From an uncultured Lachnospiraceae bacterium (GTDB lineage: Bacteria > Bacillota > Clostridia > Lachnospirales > Lachnospiraceae), in assembly GCA_934309145.1 (NCBI GenBank), contig CAKRCW010000004.1:1-64000 (forward strand): a DNA stretch of 64,000 nt. The letters are read 5' to 3'. Positions 32,943-40,856 of this stretch are shown in pieces. Every line of letters starts with the position of its first letter. Positions within the stretch are counted from its first letter, which is position 1. The position numbers were made by a program, and so were the translations under genes. Under the pieces are notes generated by a model. That model searched no databases. It was not told the origin of the DNA and worked only from the letters and a program-made list of their open reading frames with translations.

Positions 32943-34127
32943 ATGGCAAAGAAAGTAGTTTTAGCAGGCGCATGTCGTACAGCAATAGGTACTATGGGTG
33001 GTGCACTCAGTACAACTCCTGCACCAGAGCTTGGTGCAATCGTTATAAAGGAAGCATTAAACAGAGCTGGTGTTGCACCAGAGGCTGTTGATCATGTATA
33101 TATGGGTTGTGTAATCCAGGCAGGTCAGGGACAGAATGTTGCACGTCAGGCATCTATTAAGGCTGGACTTCCTATTGAGGTACCTGCTGTAACAATTAAT
33201 GTAGTGTGTGGTTCAGGTCTTAACTGCGTAAATATGGCAGCACAGATGATTCAGGCAGGAGATGCAGATATCGTTGTAGCCGGTGGTATGGAGAATATGT
33301 CAATGGCTCCTTATGCAGCTATGAATGCACGTTTCGGTTATAGAATGAACAATGGCAAGCTCGTTGATACAATGGTTAACGATGCGCTTTGGGATGCATT
33401 CAATGATTATCATATGATTAAGACAGCAGATAACATCTGTGAGCAGTGGGGACTTACTCGTGAGGAGCTTGATGAGTTCGCAGCTAAGAGCCAGCAGAAG
33501 GCAGCAGCAGCTCAGGAGTCAGGTGCATTTGATGCAGAGATAGTTCCAGTTATGGTTAAGAAGAAGAAAGAGACAATCGAGTTCAAGAAGGATGAGGGAC
33601 CACGTCCTGGTACAACAGTTGAGACTCTTGCTAAGCTTCGTACAATTAATCCAGGCGGATTCGTAACAGCAGGTAACGCTTCAGGTATCAATGATGGTGC
33701 AGCAGCTATCGTTGTTATGTCTGAGGAGAAAGCTAAGGAGCTTGGTGTTAAGCCTATGGCAACATTCGTTGCTGGAGCACTTGGCGGCGTAGATCCTTCA
33801 ATCATGGGTATCGGACCTGTTGCATCAACTAAGAAGGTTCTTGCTAAGACAGGTATGAAGATTGAGGACTTTGATATAATTGAGGCTAATGAGGCATTTG
33901 CAGCTCAGTCAGTAGCAGTAGGTAAGGATCTTGGAATTGATGTAGACAAGCAGCTTAATCCAAATGGTGGTGCTATCGCACTTGGACATCCTGTTGGAGC
34001 ATCAGGCTGCCGTATCCTTGTTACACTTCTTCATGAGATGCAGGCTAAGGGAGCTAAGACAGGTCTTGCTACACTGTGTATCGGTGGTGGTATGGGCTGC
34101 TCAACAATCGTTAAGATTGAGGACTAA
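32943..34127 (+). CDS. thlA: Acetyl-CoA acetyltransferase (thiolase)
   Basis: 394 residues. Condenses two acetyl-CoA to acetoacetyl-CoA, the first step of butyrate formation. Active-site Cys89 is in NVVCGSGLNCVN; the His motif NPNGGAIALGHPVGASG and the second cysteine, Cys379 in CIGGGMG, are present. ATG 32943 (MAKKVV) with GGAGG upstream is chosen over ATG 32925, which has no site. Codon use is strongly biased, as in highly expressed genes. First gene of thlA-crt-hbd-bcd-etfB-etfA. Confidence 0.95.
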   Translation: MAKKVVLAGACRTAIGTMGGALSTTPAPELGAIVIKEALNRAGVAPEAVDHVYMGCVIQAGQGQNVARQASIKAGLPIEVPAVTINVVCGSGLNCVNMAAQMIQAGDADIVVAGGMENMSMAPYAAMNARFGYRMNNGKLVDTMVNDALWDAFNDYHMIKTADNICEQWGLTREELDEFAAKSQQKAAAAQESGAFDAEIVPVMVKKKKETIEFKKDEGPRPGTTVETLAKLRTINPGGFVTAGNASGINDGAAAIVVMSEEKAKELGVKPMATFVAGALGGVDPSIMGIGPVASTKKVLAKTGMKIEDFDIIEANEAFAAQSVAVGKDLGIDVDKQLNPNGGAIALGHPVGASGCRILVTLLHEMQAKGAKTGLATLCIGGGMGCSTIVKIED

Positions 34128-34147
34128 TTGTTAAAAAGGAGAATACC

Positions 34148-34939
34148 ATGGAATTTATAACATATGAGCAGGAAGGATTCGTTGGAATCGTTACAATTAA
34201 CAGACCAAAGGCATTAAATGCTCTTAACAGTCAGGTCCTTGAGGAGCTTGAGGCTACATTTGATGCAATTGACCTTGGTGCAACAAGAGCAGTTGTACTT
34301 ACAGGTGCCGGTGAGAAGTCATTTGTTGCAGGTGCAGATATCGGAGAGATGTCAACACTTACTAAGGCAGAGGGCGAGGCATTTGGTAAGAAGGGAAATG
34401 ACGTATTCAGAAAGATTGAGACATTCCCTATCCCTGTAATTGCTGCTATCAATGGATTTGCACTTGGTGGTGGATGTGAGATTTCAATGAGCTGTGATAT
34501 CAGAATTTGTTCTGAGAATGCAGTATTTGGTCAGCCTGAGGTTGGTCTTGGAATTACACCAGGCTTTGGCGGAACACAGAGACTTGCCCGCCTTGTAGGT
34601 GCAGGTATGGCTAAGCAGATGATTTATACTGCTAGAAATATCAAGGCAGATGAGGCTTACAGAATAGGTCTTGTTAATGCTGTATATCCTCTTGAGGAGC
34701 TTCTTCCAGCAGCTAAGAAGATGGCAGCAGGTATCGCTGCAAACGCTCCTATAGCTGTTAGAAATTGCAAGAAGGCAATCAATGATGGCCTTCAGGTAGA
34801 TATGGATCAGGCTATCGTTATTGAGGAGAAGCTTTTTGGTGACTGCTTCGAGACAGAGGATCAGAAGGCAGGTATGGGTAACTTCCTTGAGAAGGATAAG
34901 GAAAAGAAGCTTAAGGTTGTTCCTTTCCAGAATAAGTAA
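34148..34939 (+). CDS. crt: 3-hydroxybutyryl-CoA dehydratase (crotonase)
   Basis: 263 residues. Dehydrates 3-hydroxybutyryl-CoA to crotonyl-CoA. Enoyl-CoA hydratase family motifs: oxyanion-hole loops SFVAGADIGEM and AINGFALGGGCEISMSCDIRI, and the catalytic Glu in FGQPEVGLGITPGFGGTQRL. AAAGGAG precedes ATG 34148. Twenty bases after thlA, 42 bases before hbd. Normal length. Confidence 0.95.
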   Translation: MEFITYEQEGFVGIVTINRPKALNALNSQVLEELEATFDAIDLGATRAVVLTGAGEKSFVAGADIGEMSTLTKAEGEAFGKKGNDVFRKIETFPIPVIAAINGFALGGGCEISMSCDIRICSENAVFGQPEVGLGITPGFGGTQRLARLVGAGMAKQMIYTARNIKADEAYRIGLVNAVYPLEELLPAAKKMAAGIAANAPIAVRNCKKAINDGLQVDMDQAIVIEEKLFGDCFETEDQKAGMGNFLEKDKEKKLKVVPFQNK

Positions 34940-34981
34940 ATTATATAATAATATAAACATAACATTTAGGAGGTAAGTGAA

Positions 34982-35854
34982 ATGAAGGTTGGCGTAATTG
35001 GCGCAGGTACCATGGGACAGGGTATTGCTAAGGCATTTGCCCAGGTTGACGGATATGAGGTTGCTCTCTGCGATATTAAGCAGGAGTGGGCTGAAGGCGG
35101 TAAGGACAAGATTGCTAAGGGATATGCAAGACTTGTTGAAAAAGGTAAGATGACACAGGAGAAGGTAGACGGAATTCTTGCAAGCATCACACCAGGTTTG
35201 AAGGAAGACTTATGTGCTGACTGTGACCTTATCGTTGAGGCAGCATTTGAGGATATGGGAGTTAAGAAGACAACATTTGCTGAGCTTGACAAGATTGCTA
35301 AGCCAGAGTGTATCTTTGCATCAAATACATCTTCATTATCAATTACAGAGATTGGAAATGGTCTTACACGTCCTATGATTGGTATGCATTTCTTCAATCC
35401 TGCTGACAGAATGAAGCTTGTTGAGGTTATTGCCGGTGTTAATACTCCACAGGAGACAGTAGATAAGATTATCAAGATTTCTGAGGAAATTGGCAAGACA
35501 CCTGTACAGGTAAATGAGGCTGCTGGATTCGTTGTAAACCGTATCCTTATTCCTATGATTAATGAGGCTGCTTTCATTAAGATGGAAGGCGTTTCAGATA
35601 TCGCTGGTATTGATGCTGCTATGAAGCTTGGTGCAAATCATCCTATGGGACCTCTTGAGCTTGGCGATTTCGTAGGTTTGGATATCTGCCTTGCAATCAT
35701 GGATGTTCTCTACAAGGAGACAGGAGACAGCAAGTATCGTGCATGTCCATTACTTCGTAAGATGGTTCGTGGTGGTAACCTCGGAGTTAAGAGCGGAAAA
35801 GGTTTCTATGTATACAATGCTGATCGTACAAAGACACCAGTTGATGCTCAGTAA
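34982..35854 (+). CDS. hbd: 3-hydroxybutyryl-CoA dehydrogenase
   Basis: 290 residues. Reduces acetoacetyl-CoA to 3-hydroxybutyryl-CoA with NAD(P)H. Rossmann motif VGVIGAGTMGQGIAKAF at the N-terminus; catalytic His in IGMHFFNPADRMKLVE; the second domain has NEAAGFVVNRIL and HPMGPLELGDFVGLD. AGGAGG lies seven bases before ATG 34982. A 75-base gap with a small hairpin separates it from bcd. Confidence 0.95.
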   Translation: MKVGVIGAGTMGQGIAKAFAQVDGYEVALCDIKQEWAEGGKDKIAKGYARLVEKGKMTQEKVDGILASITPGLKEDLCADCDLIVEAAFEDMGVKKTTFAELDKIAKPECIFASNTSSLSITEIGNGLTRPMIGMHFFNPADRMKLVEVIAGVNTPQETVDKIIKISEEIGKTPVQVNEAAGFVVNRILIPMINEAAFIKMEGVSDIAGIDAAMKLGANHPMGPLELGDFVGLDICLAIMDVLYKETGDSKYRACPLLRKMVRGGNLGVKSGKGFYVYNADRTKTPVDAQ

Positions 35855-35866
35855 GATGATGATGTA

Positions 35867-35896
35867 ACAAAGCGTACATTTGTCAGTTAGCTTTGT
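35867..35896 (+). other. Hairpin in the hbd-bcd spacer
   Basis: Seven-base stem ACAAAGC (35867-35873) with GCTTTGT (35890-35896), no T-run after it. It is the only spacer in the operon with room for such a structure and could be a processing or stability element that sets the ratio of upstream to downstream message. Confidence 0.5.
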
Positions 35897-35929
35897 ATAA
35901 TCAATAAATATAATGGAGGAAATAATAGA

Positions 35930-37096
35930 ATGGATTTCACTTTAGACAAGAAGTATGAAATGGCACAGACTTTATTCAGAGAGTTTGCGCAGAATGAAGT
36001 AAAGCCTCTTGCACAGGAAATTGATGAACAGCACAGATTTCCAAGAGAGACAGTTGATAAGATGGCTAAGTATGGTTTCTTAGGAATTCCTGTAGCTAAG
36101 GAAGATGGTGGACAGGGTTGTGATCCTCTTACATACGTTATGTGTGTTGAGGAGCTCTCAAAGGTATGTGGTACAACAGGTGTTATCGTATCAGCTCACA
36201 CATCTCTTTGTGTAGATCCTATTCAGACATATGGTACACCAGAACAGAAGGCTAAGTATCTTCCAGACCTCGCTTCAGGTAAGAAGCTTGGTGCTTTCGG
36301 ACTTACAGAGCCAGGTGCAGGTACAGATGCTCAGGGACAGCAGACAAAGGCTGTACTTGATGGTGATGAGTGGGTACTTAATGGTTCTAAGTGCTTCATT
36401 ACTAATGGTAAGGAAGCTGATGTATATATCATTATCGCTGTAACAGGTATTGTTGAGAAGCGTGGCAAGAAGATGAAGGAGATTTCTGCATTTATCGTAG
36501 ATAAGGGAACTCCTGGATTTACATTTGGTACTAAGGAAAACAAGATGGGTATCTGTGGATCTTCAACATATGAGCTTATCTTCACAGATTGCCGTATACC
36601 TAAGGATGCTTTACTTGGACAGAAGGGTAAGGGATTTGGCATCGCAATGCATACTCTTGATGGTGGACGTATCGGTATCGCTGCTCAGGCTCTTGGTATT
36701 GCTGAGGGTGCTCTTGAGACAACTATCAACTACGTTAAGGAGAGAAAGCAGTTCGGTAGATCTATAGCACAGTTCCAGAATACACAGTTCGTATTAGCTG
36801 ACCTTGCTACTAAGGTTGAGGCTGCTAAGTTACTTGTATATAAGGCTGCTATGACAAAGGCTCAGTATCAGAAGGATCACAAGACTTCTTACTCTGTAGA
36901 TGCTGCTATGGCTAAGCTTTATGCTGCTGAGGTAGCTATGGAAGTAACAACAAAGTGTGTTCAGTTACATGGTGGTTACGGTTACATCAAGGAGTACGAT
37001 GTAGAGCGTATGATGCGTGATGCTAAGATTACAGAGATTTACGAGGGTACTTCTGAAGTACAGCGTATGGTTATCTCTGCTAACATCTTAAAGTAA
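35930..37096 (+). CDS. bcd: Butyryl-CoA dehydrogenase
   Basis: 388 residues of the acyl-CoA dehydrogenase family. Reduces crotonyl-CoA to butyryl-CoA in complex with EtfAB; the complex can couple this with ferredoxin reduction by NADH. Motifs: GAFGLTEPGAGTDA and CFITNGKEADVYI (FAD/substrate site), and the catalytic Glu in ITEIYEGTSEVQRMVIS near the end. GGAGG lies before ATG 35930. Next gene etfB is 13 bases on. Confidence 0.95.
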   Translation: MDFTLDKKYEMAQTLFREFAQNEVKPLAQEIDEQHRFPRETVDKMAKYGFLGIPVAKEDGGQGCDPLTYVMCVEELSKVCGTTGVIVSAHTSLCVDPIQTYGTPEQKAKYLPDLASGKKLGAFGLTEPGAGTDAQGQQTKAVLDGDEWVLNGSKCFITNGKEADVYIIIAVTGIVEKRGKKMKEISAFIVDKGTPGFTFGTKENKMGICGSSTYELIFTDCRIPKDALLGQKGKGFGIAMHTLDGGRIGIAAQALGIAEGALETTINYVKERKQFGRSIAQFQNTQFVLADLATKVEAAKLLVYKAAMTKAQYQKDHKTSYSVDAAMAKLYAAEVAMEVTTKCVQLHGGYGYIKEYDVERMMRDAKITEIYEGTSEVQRMVISANILK

Positions 37097-37109
37097 GGAG
37101 GTACTATTC

Positions 37110-37889
37110 GTGAAGATTATAGTTTGTATAAAGCAGGTACCTGATACAAAGGGTGGAGTACAGTTTAACCCGGATGGTACATTAAATAGAGCAGCAATGC
37201 TCACAATTATGAACCCAGATGATAAGGCTGGTCTTGAGGCAGCTCTTAGATTAAAGGATGAGTACGGTGCAGAGGTTACAGTTCTCACTATGGGACTTCC
37301 AAAGGCAACAGATGTCCTTCAGGAAGCAATCGCTATGGGTGCTGACAAGGGTGTCCTTGTAACAGACCGTGTACTTGGTGGAGCTGATACATGGGCAACA
37401 TCAACAACTATTGCAGGTGCAATCAGAAAGTTTGATTATGACTTAATCATCACAGGCCGTCAGGCTATCGATGGTGATACAGCTCAGGTTGGACCTCAGA
37501 TTGCTGAGCATCTTGGACTTCCTGTAATTTCATATGCACAGGAGATTAAGGTTGACGGCGATTCTGTAATCGTTAAGCGTCAGTATGATGATGGATATCA
37601 TATGGTTAAGGCTCAGATGCCATGTCTTATTACAGCACTTTCTGAATTGAATGAGCCAAGATACATGACACCAGGTGGAATTTTTGATGCAGTTAATGCA
37701 GAAATTACTACACTTGGAAGAGCAGATCTTATAGATGTAGATGATTCAAACATCGGTTTGAATGGTTCTCCTACAAAGATTGCTAGAGCTTCTGACAAGG
37801 TTAAGAAAGGTCAGGGCGAGATGGCTCCAGAAGACGCAGATCCAGTAAGCTACATAGTTGGCAAACTTAAGGATAAGCATGTAATATAA
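37110..37889 (+). CDS. etfB: Electron transfer flavoprotein beta subunit
   Basis: 259 residues. N-terminal MKIIVCIKQVPDTKGGVQFNPDGTLNR and the family motif GRQAIDGDTAQVGPQIAEHLGLP are present; the conserved C-terminal LSELNEPRYM is visible. With EtfA it holds FAD and delivers electrons to Bcd; adjacency to bcd suggests a bifurcating pair. The start codon is GTG 37110, with AAGGAGG 9 bases upstream. Codon bias is strong as in its neighbours. Confidence 0.95.
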   Translation: MKIIVCIKQVPDTKGGVQFNPDGTLNRAAMLTIMNPDDKAGLEAALRLKDEYGAEVTVLTMGLPKATDVLQEAIAMGADKGVLVTDRVLGGADTWATSTTIAGAIRKFDYDLIITGRQAIDGDTAQVGPQIAEHLGLPVISYAQEIKVDGDSVIVKRQYDDGYHMVKAQMPCLITALSELNEPRYMTPGGIFDAVNAEITTLGRADLIDVDDSNIGLNGSPTKIARASDKVKKGQGEMAPEDADPVSYIVGKLKDKHVI

Positions 37890-37913
37890 TATAAAGGAAA
37901 AGTGGTGAATAAA

Positions 37914-38975
37914 ATGGGAGCAATGAATGCAGAAGAATTAGCAAAGTACAAGGGCGTATTCGTCTTTGCACAGCAGGTAGATAACGTATTAAGTGGCATT
38001 TCTTTTGAACTTGTTGGTGAGGGTAAAAGACTTGCAGAGAAGTTAGGTACAGACGTAACAGCAGTATTGGTTGGTTCTGAGGTATCAGGACTTGTTGATG
38101 AGCTTGCTGCTTACGGTGCAGATAAGGTAATCGTTGTTGATGATCCAGAGCTTAAGAACTACAGAACTGAGCCATATGCACACGCACTTGCTTCAGTTAT
38201 TAATGAGTATAAGCCAGAAATCATGTTAGTTGGTGCTACAGCTATTGGTCGTGACCTTGGACCTACAGTTTCAGCTAGAGTTCAGACAGGTCTTACAGCA
38301 GACTGTACATTACTTGAGATTGGTGACTTCCCAGTAAATCCAATCCCTGGAAAGGAGCAGAAGCACAATCAGCTTCTTATGACTCGTCCAGCATTTGGTG
38401 GTAACACAATCGCAACAATCGCATGTCCAGACAACCGTCCTCAGATGGCTACAGTTCGTCCTGGTGTTATGCAGAAGCTTGACAAGGTTGAGGGTGCAAA
38501 GGCAGAGGTTATCAACTACAATCCTGGCTTTACAAAGAACAACAGATATGTTGAGATTCTTGAGGTTGTTAAGGCTGTTTCAGATATCAAGGATATCATG
38601 GATGCAAAGATTCTTGTATCTGGTGGTCGTGGAGTTGGTTCAGCAGAGAACTTCAAGCTTCTTGAGGATCTTGCAGATGCACTTGGCGGACAGGTTTCAT
38701 GTTCTCGTGCAGTTGTAGATTCAGGCTGGAAGCCAAAGGAGCTTCAGGTAGGTCAGACAGGTAAGACTGTTCGTCCACAGCTCTACTTCGCAATTGGTAT
38801 TTCAGGAGCTATTCAGCATGTAGCTGGTATGGAAGAGTCTGATATCATTGTTGCAATCAACAAGGATCCAGATGCTCCAATCTTTGATGTAGCTGATTAT
38901 GGTGTAGTTGGAGATCTTAACAAGATTGTTCCAGCTCTTACAGAGGCAATCAAGGCTGAGAATGCTGCAAAATAA
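37914..38975 (+). CDS. etfA: Electron transfer flavoprotein alpha subunit
   Basis: 353 residues. The C-terminal FAD-binding domain has the family signature (RPQLYFAIGISGAIQHVAGMEES, then AINKDPDAPIFDVADYGVVGDL). The N-terminal domain resembles EtfB. Start is uncertain between ATG 37914 and GTG codons at 37902/37905; ATG 37914 gives the family-like MGAMNAEELAKY. Last gene of the operon, followed at 45 bases by a strong bidirectional terminator. No butyrate kinase or CoA-transferase gene for the final step is in the window. Confidence 0.93.
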   Translation: MGAMNAEELAKYKGVFVFAQQVDNVLSGISFELVGEGKRLAEKLGTDVTAVLVGSEVSGLVDELAAYGADKVIVVDDPELKNYRTEPYAHALASVINEYKPEIMLVGATAIGRDLGPTVSARVQTGLTADCTLLEIGDFPVNPIPGKEQKHNQLLMTRPAFGGNTIATIACPDNRPQMATVRPGVMQKLDKVEGAKAEVINYNPGFTKNNRYVEILEVVKAVSDIKDIMDAKILVSGGRGVGSAENFKLLEDLADALGGQVSCSRAVVDSGWKPKELQVGQTGKTVRPQLYFAIGISGAIQHVAGMEESDIIVAINKDPDAPIFDVADYGVVGDLNKIVPALTEAIKAENAAK

Positions 38976-39020
38976 TTAAGTCATATAGAAATATATTTAT
39001 ATATCATATAATGACATAGA

Positions 39021-39068
39021 AAAAGCTATCACACGAAGGATATATATCCTTTGTGGTGATAGCTTTTT
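39021..39068. terminator. Bidirectional terminator of the butyryl-CoA operon and convergent XRE gene
   Basis: Stem AAAAGCTATCAC (39021-39032) with GTGATAGCTTTT (39056-39067) and an inner AAGGATATATATCCTT section. A T-run follows on each strand. The stop codon of the convergent regulator gene lies at its right edge. Confidence 0.92.
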
Positions 39069-39261
39069 ATTTTGTAAAAGTTACTATATCATTAGGAGTA
39101 CACTCTAATATGGTACATAGTTTTTGGAGCGTAATCATAGTTATGTTTTTTCCTTTTTTCAAACTATCAAGAGTTCTGTTGTCGATTCCTGACTTTAATA
39201 GTTTATATTGTGAAATATCTTTTTTTGCCATCGTTTTCCAGAGGGGAGAATAATCTATCAA
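39067..39261 (-). CDS. Small XRE/Cro-CI regulator
   Basis: 64 residues, essentially one HTH domain (SQYKLLKSGIDNRTLDSLKKGKNITMITLQKLCTILECTPNDIV), of the YozG-like small regulator group. The start is taken as TTG 39261 because AAAGGACAG lies upstream and the domain begins there (MIDYSPLWKTM); an ATG at 39303 would add a hydrophobic leader without a site. It is divergent from the four-gene operon at 39498; the 24-base palindrome between them is a likely binding site. Confidence 0.8.
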   Translation of the reverse strand: MIDYSPLWKTMAKKDISQYKLLKSGIDNRTLDSLKKGKNITMITLQKLCTILECTPNDIVTFTK

Positions 39262-39318
39262 TATAATCTGTCCTTTCTTTGTTAATAACAAAAGTATATC
39301 CAAGATATATGTAAAAAA

Positions 39319-39350
39319 ATATTGTGAATATATTCACAATATGGTATGAT
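39319..39350 (+). promoter_or_regulatory. 24-bp perfect palindrome overlapping a promoter
   Basis: Positions 39319-39342 read the same on both strands (half-site ATATTGTGAATA). A promoter, TTGTGA (39322-39327) and TATGAT (39345-39350) with a 17-base spacer, overlaps it and points to the operon at 39498. A dimeric HTH repressor, most simply the divergent XRE protein, would block this promoter. The leader from about 39357 to 39498 is 140 bases. Confidence 0.75.
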
Positions 39351-39497
39351 TTGTAACAAGAAAGATGCTGGTTTTAAGCATGTTTTAATGAGCATAAGGA
39401 TTATTTTTTTTTGGAAACAAATAATTCTGCGTTCAGGTGGTCTAGTTAGTTTCACAAACTACTATATGAAAAATATTTTAAAGGAGGAACATATATT

Positions 39498-39872
39498 ATG
39501 TGGAGTAAAGTTTTAAAGGTATCTATGTTTATCTATTTAATTGCCGCAATTTTTATTGGTTGCTACATTGGCAGTGAATTAGATTCAGTAGGTGCAGGAA
39601 TTGGAATTTTTGTAGGTTTGTTTATGTTAGGAGCAATGTTTGGTTGTATTGCTGAAATTGGTGATAATACAGCCAAAATGAAGAAGAGTATGCAAGCCAT
39701 TAAAAATCAATACTATCGTCAGTTAGGTATAGTTGATATAGATGATATGAACACATCTACTAATATGTATGGATATGGTAACAACACTTATACAACTCCT
39801 GTACAGCCAAGCACTCAGTATATGAATTACTCACAATATCAGAACACTCAGGAACAGACAAATAATAAATAA
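39498..39872 (+). CDS. Small membrane protein with Asn/Tyr/Gln-rich tail
   Basis: 124 residues. Two hydrophobic helices at about 8-28 and 34-55 (Gly-rich, GAGIGIFVGLFMLGAMFGCIAE), a short charged helix, then a low-complexity tail rich in Asn, Tyr, Thr and Gln. AAAGGAGG lies 12 bases before ATG 39498. First gene of a tight operon (gaps 19, 2 and 9 bases). No family recognised; small proteins of similar layout occur beside membrane operons. Confidence 0.75.
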   Translation: MWSKVLKVSMFIYLIAAIFIGCYIGSELDSVGAGIGIFVGLFMLGAMFGCIAEIGDNTAKMKKSMQAIKNQYYRQLGIVDIDDMNTSTNMYGYGNNTYTTPVQPSTQYMNYSQYQNTQEQTNNK

Positions 39873-39891
39873 TAGGGGGAGAAGATTTATC

Positions 39892-40242
39892 ATGAATGTA
39901 AAATGTACAAAAGCTCAAGTAAAAAAAAGACTGATTATTTTTCTTATATTAGGATTATTATTAGCCATAGGTATGGCATTCTTTCCTGATAATGGTGATA
40001 TGCCAGCAATAGTGTGGATTTTAGCACCTCTTCTTTTAACATGGTCTTTGTTTGCAATCTCGCTTGATTTTATAAATTATTTAAAATTAATTTTTGGCTA
40101 TATACCAAAAGTATTTGTTTACGCTTTTTCATTACATTTTGGACAGATGATAGTAGCGTTATTTAAACCATTTATAGAATATTTTAAAATGCTTGTAAAT
40201 GCTATTAAGGTTATATTTTGGGCATTTTCTTCTGGTGAATAA
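39892..40242 (+). CDS. Small membrane protein
   Basis: 116 residues with two clear transmembrane helices near 15-35 and 43-62 (IIFLILGLLLAIGMAF and IVWILAPLLLTWSLFAIS) and further aromatic-rich amphipathic segments (FGYIPKVFVYAFSLHFGQMIVALFKPFIEYFKML). GGGGGAG lies about 10 bases before ATG 39892. Second in the operon; the stop is 2 bases before the next start. Function unknown. Confidence 0.75.
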   Translation: MNVKCTKAQVKKRLIIFLILGLLLAIGMAFFPDNGDMPAIVWILAPLLLTWSLFAISLDFINYLKLIFGYIPKVFVYAFSLHFGQMIVALFKPFIEYFKMLVNAIKVIFWAFSSGE

Positions 40243-40244
40243 TT

Positions 40245-40847
40245 ATGTTGTTTAATTCTACAAGTGACAAAAAAATAATAATTCTTTATATGCTAATAGG
40301 TGTTGGTGTCTGCTTTATGTTTGTATGGATGATTAAACAGATTTCAGACCTTATAAAACATAGGAATTTCAGGCTGCTTTATCTGAGATATGTTATTCCT
40401 ATGTTGATTACATCTATTTTGCCTTATGTAATTCTTCAGAACTTTATTAGTGATGAGATAACACTATCTGAAAAGGCACAGAAGCTAATATTGTACCTTC
40501 CGCCAGCTATAACATTTTCGGTTTGTCTGATAATTTGTCTGGTAAAATATGGAACAAAGCGAGGAATCTCTCTCTTTATTATGCAGAGCTTCTTTTCATT
40601 AATGCTTTTCTGTGCCGCATATACCGCTGTAGCTCTGGGGATGATAGCAATTGCCCTTATGGCAGGTATTTGTATGTTGTACGAGGGAAGATATAAAGAA
40701 ATCATATCGTGCAGCACTTTTGAAACCGAGTTGGTAACACCTTCAGGAAGTGGTATGTGGATGGATACAAACGGAGAAACCTATTCATCGTTTTATCAAG
40801 GTCATCTGATACGTAATTCTGATAATGAAATATTTATGTTTGTATAG
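40245..40847 (+). CDS. Membrane protein with four to five helices
   Basis: 200 residues; helices near 12-30, 48-66, 82-100, 108-140. The last 45 residues are soluble and polar (SGSGMWMDTNGETYSSFYQG). Begins 2 bases after the preceding stop and ends 9 bases before the lipoprotein gene; TTTCTTCTGGTG precedes ATG 40245. I do not recognise a family. The tight packing argues that the four proteins are made together. Confidence 0.75.
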   Translation: MLFNSTSDKKIIILYMLIGVGVCFMFVWMIKQISDLIKHRNFRLLYLRYVIPMLITSILPYVILQNFISDEITLSEKAQKLILYLPPAITFSVCLIICLVKYGTKRGISLFIMQSFFSLMLFCAAYTAVALGMIAIALMAGICMLYEGRYKEIISCSTFETELVTPSGSGMWMDTNGETYSSFYQGHLIRNSDNEIFMFV

Positions 40848-40856
40848 GAGATAAGT

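Noticed and set aside
39262..39303. Upstream ATG start of the small XRE regulator
   Set aside because: No ribosome binding site; adds a hydrophobic leader not expected for the family, whereas TTG 39261 has AAAGGACAG in front.
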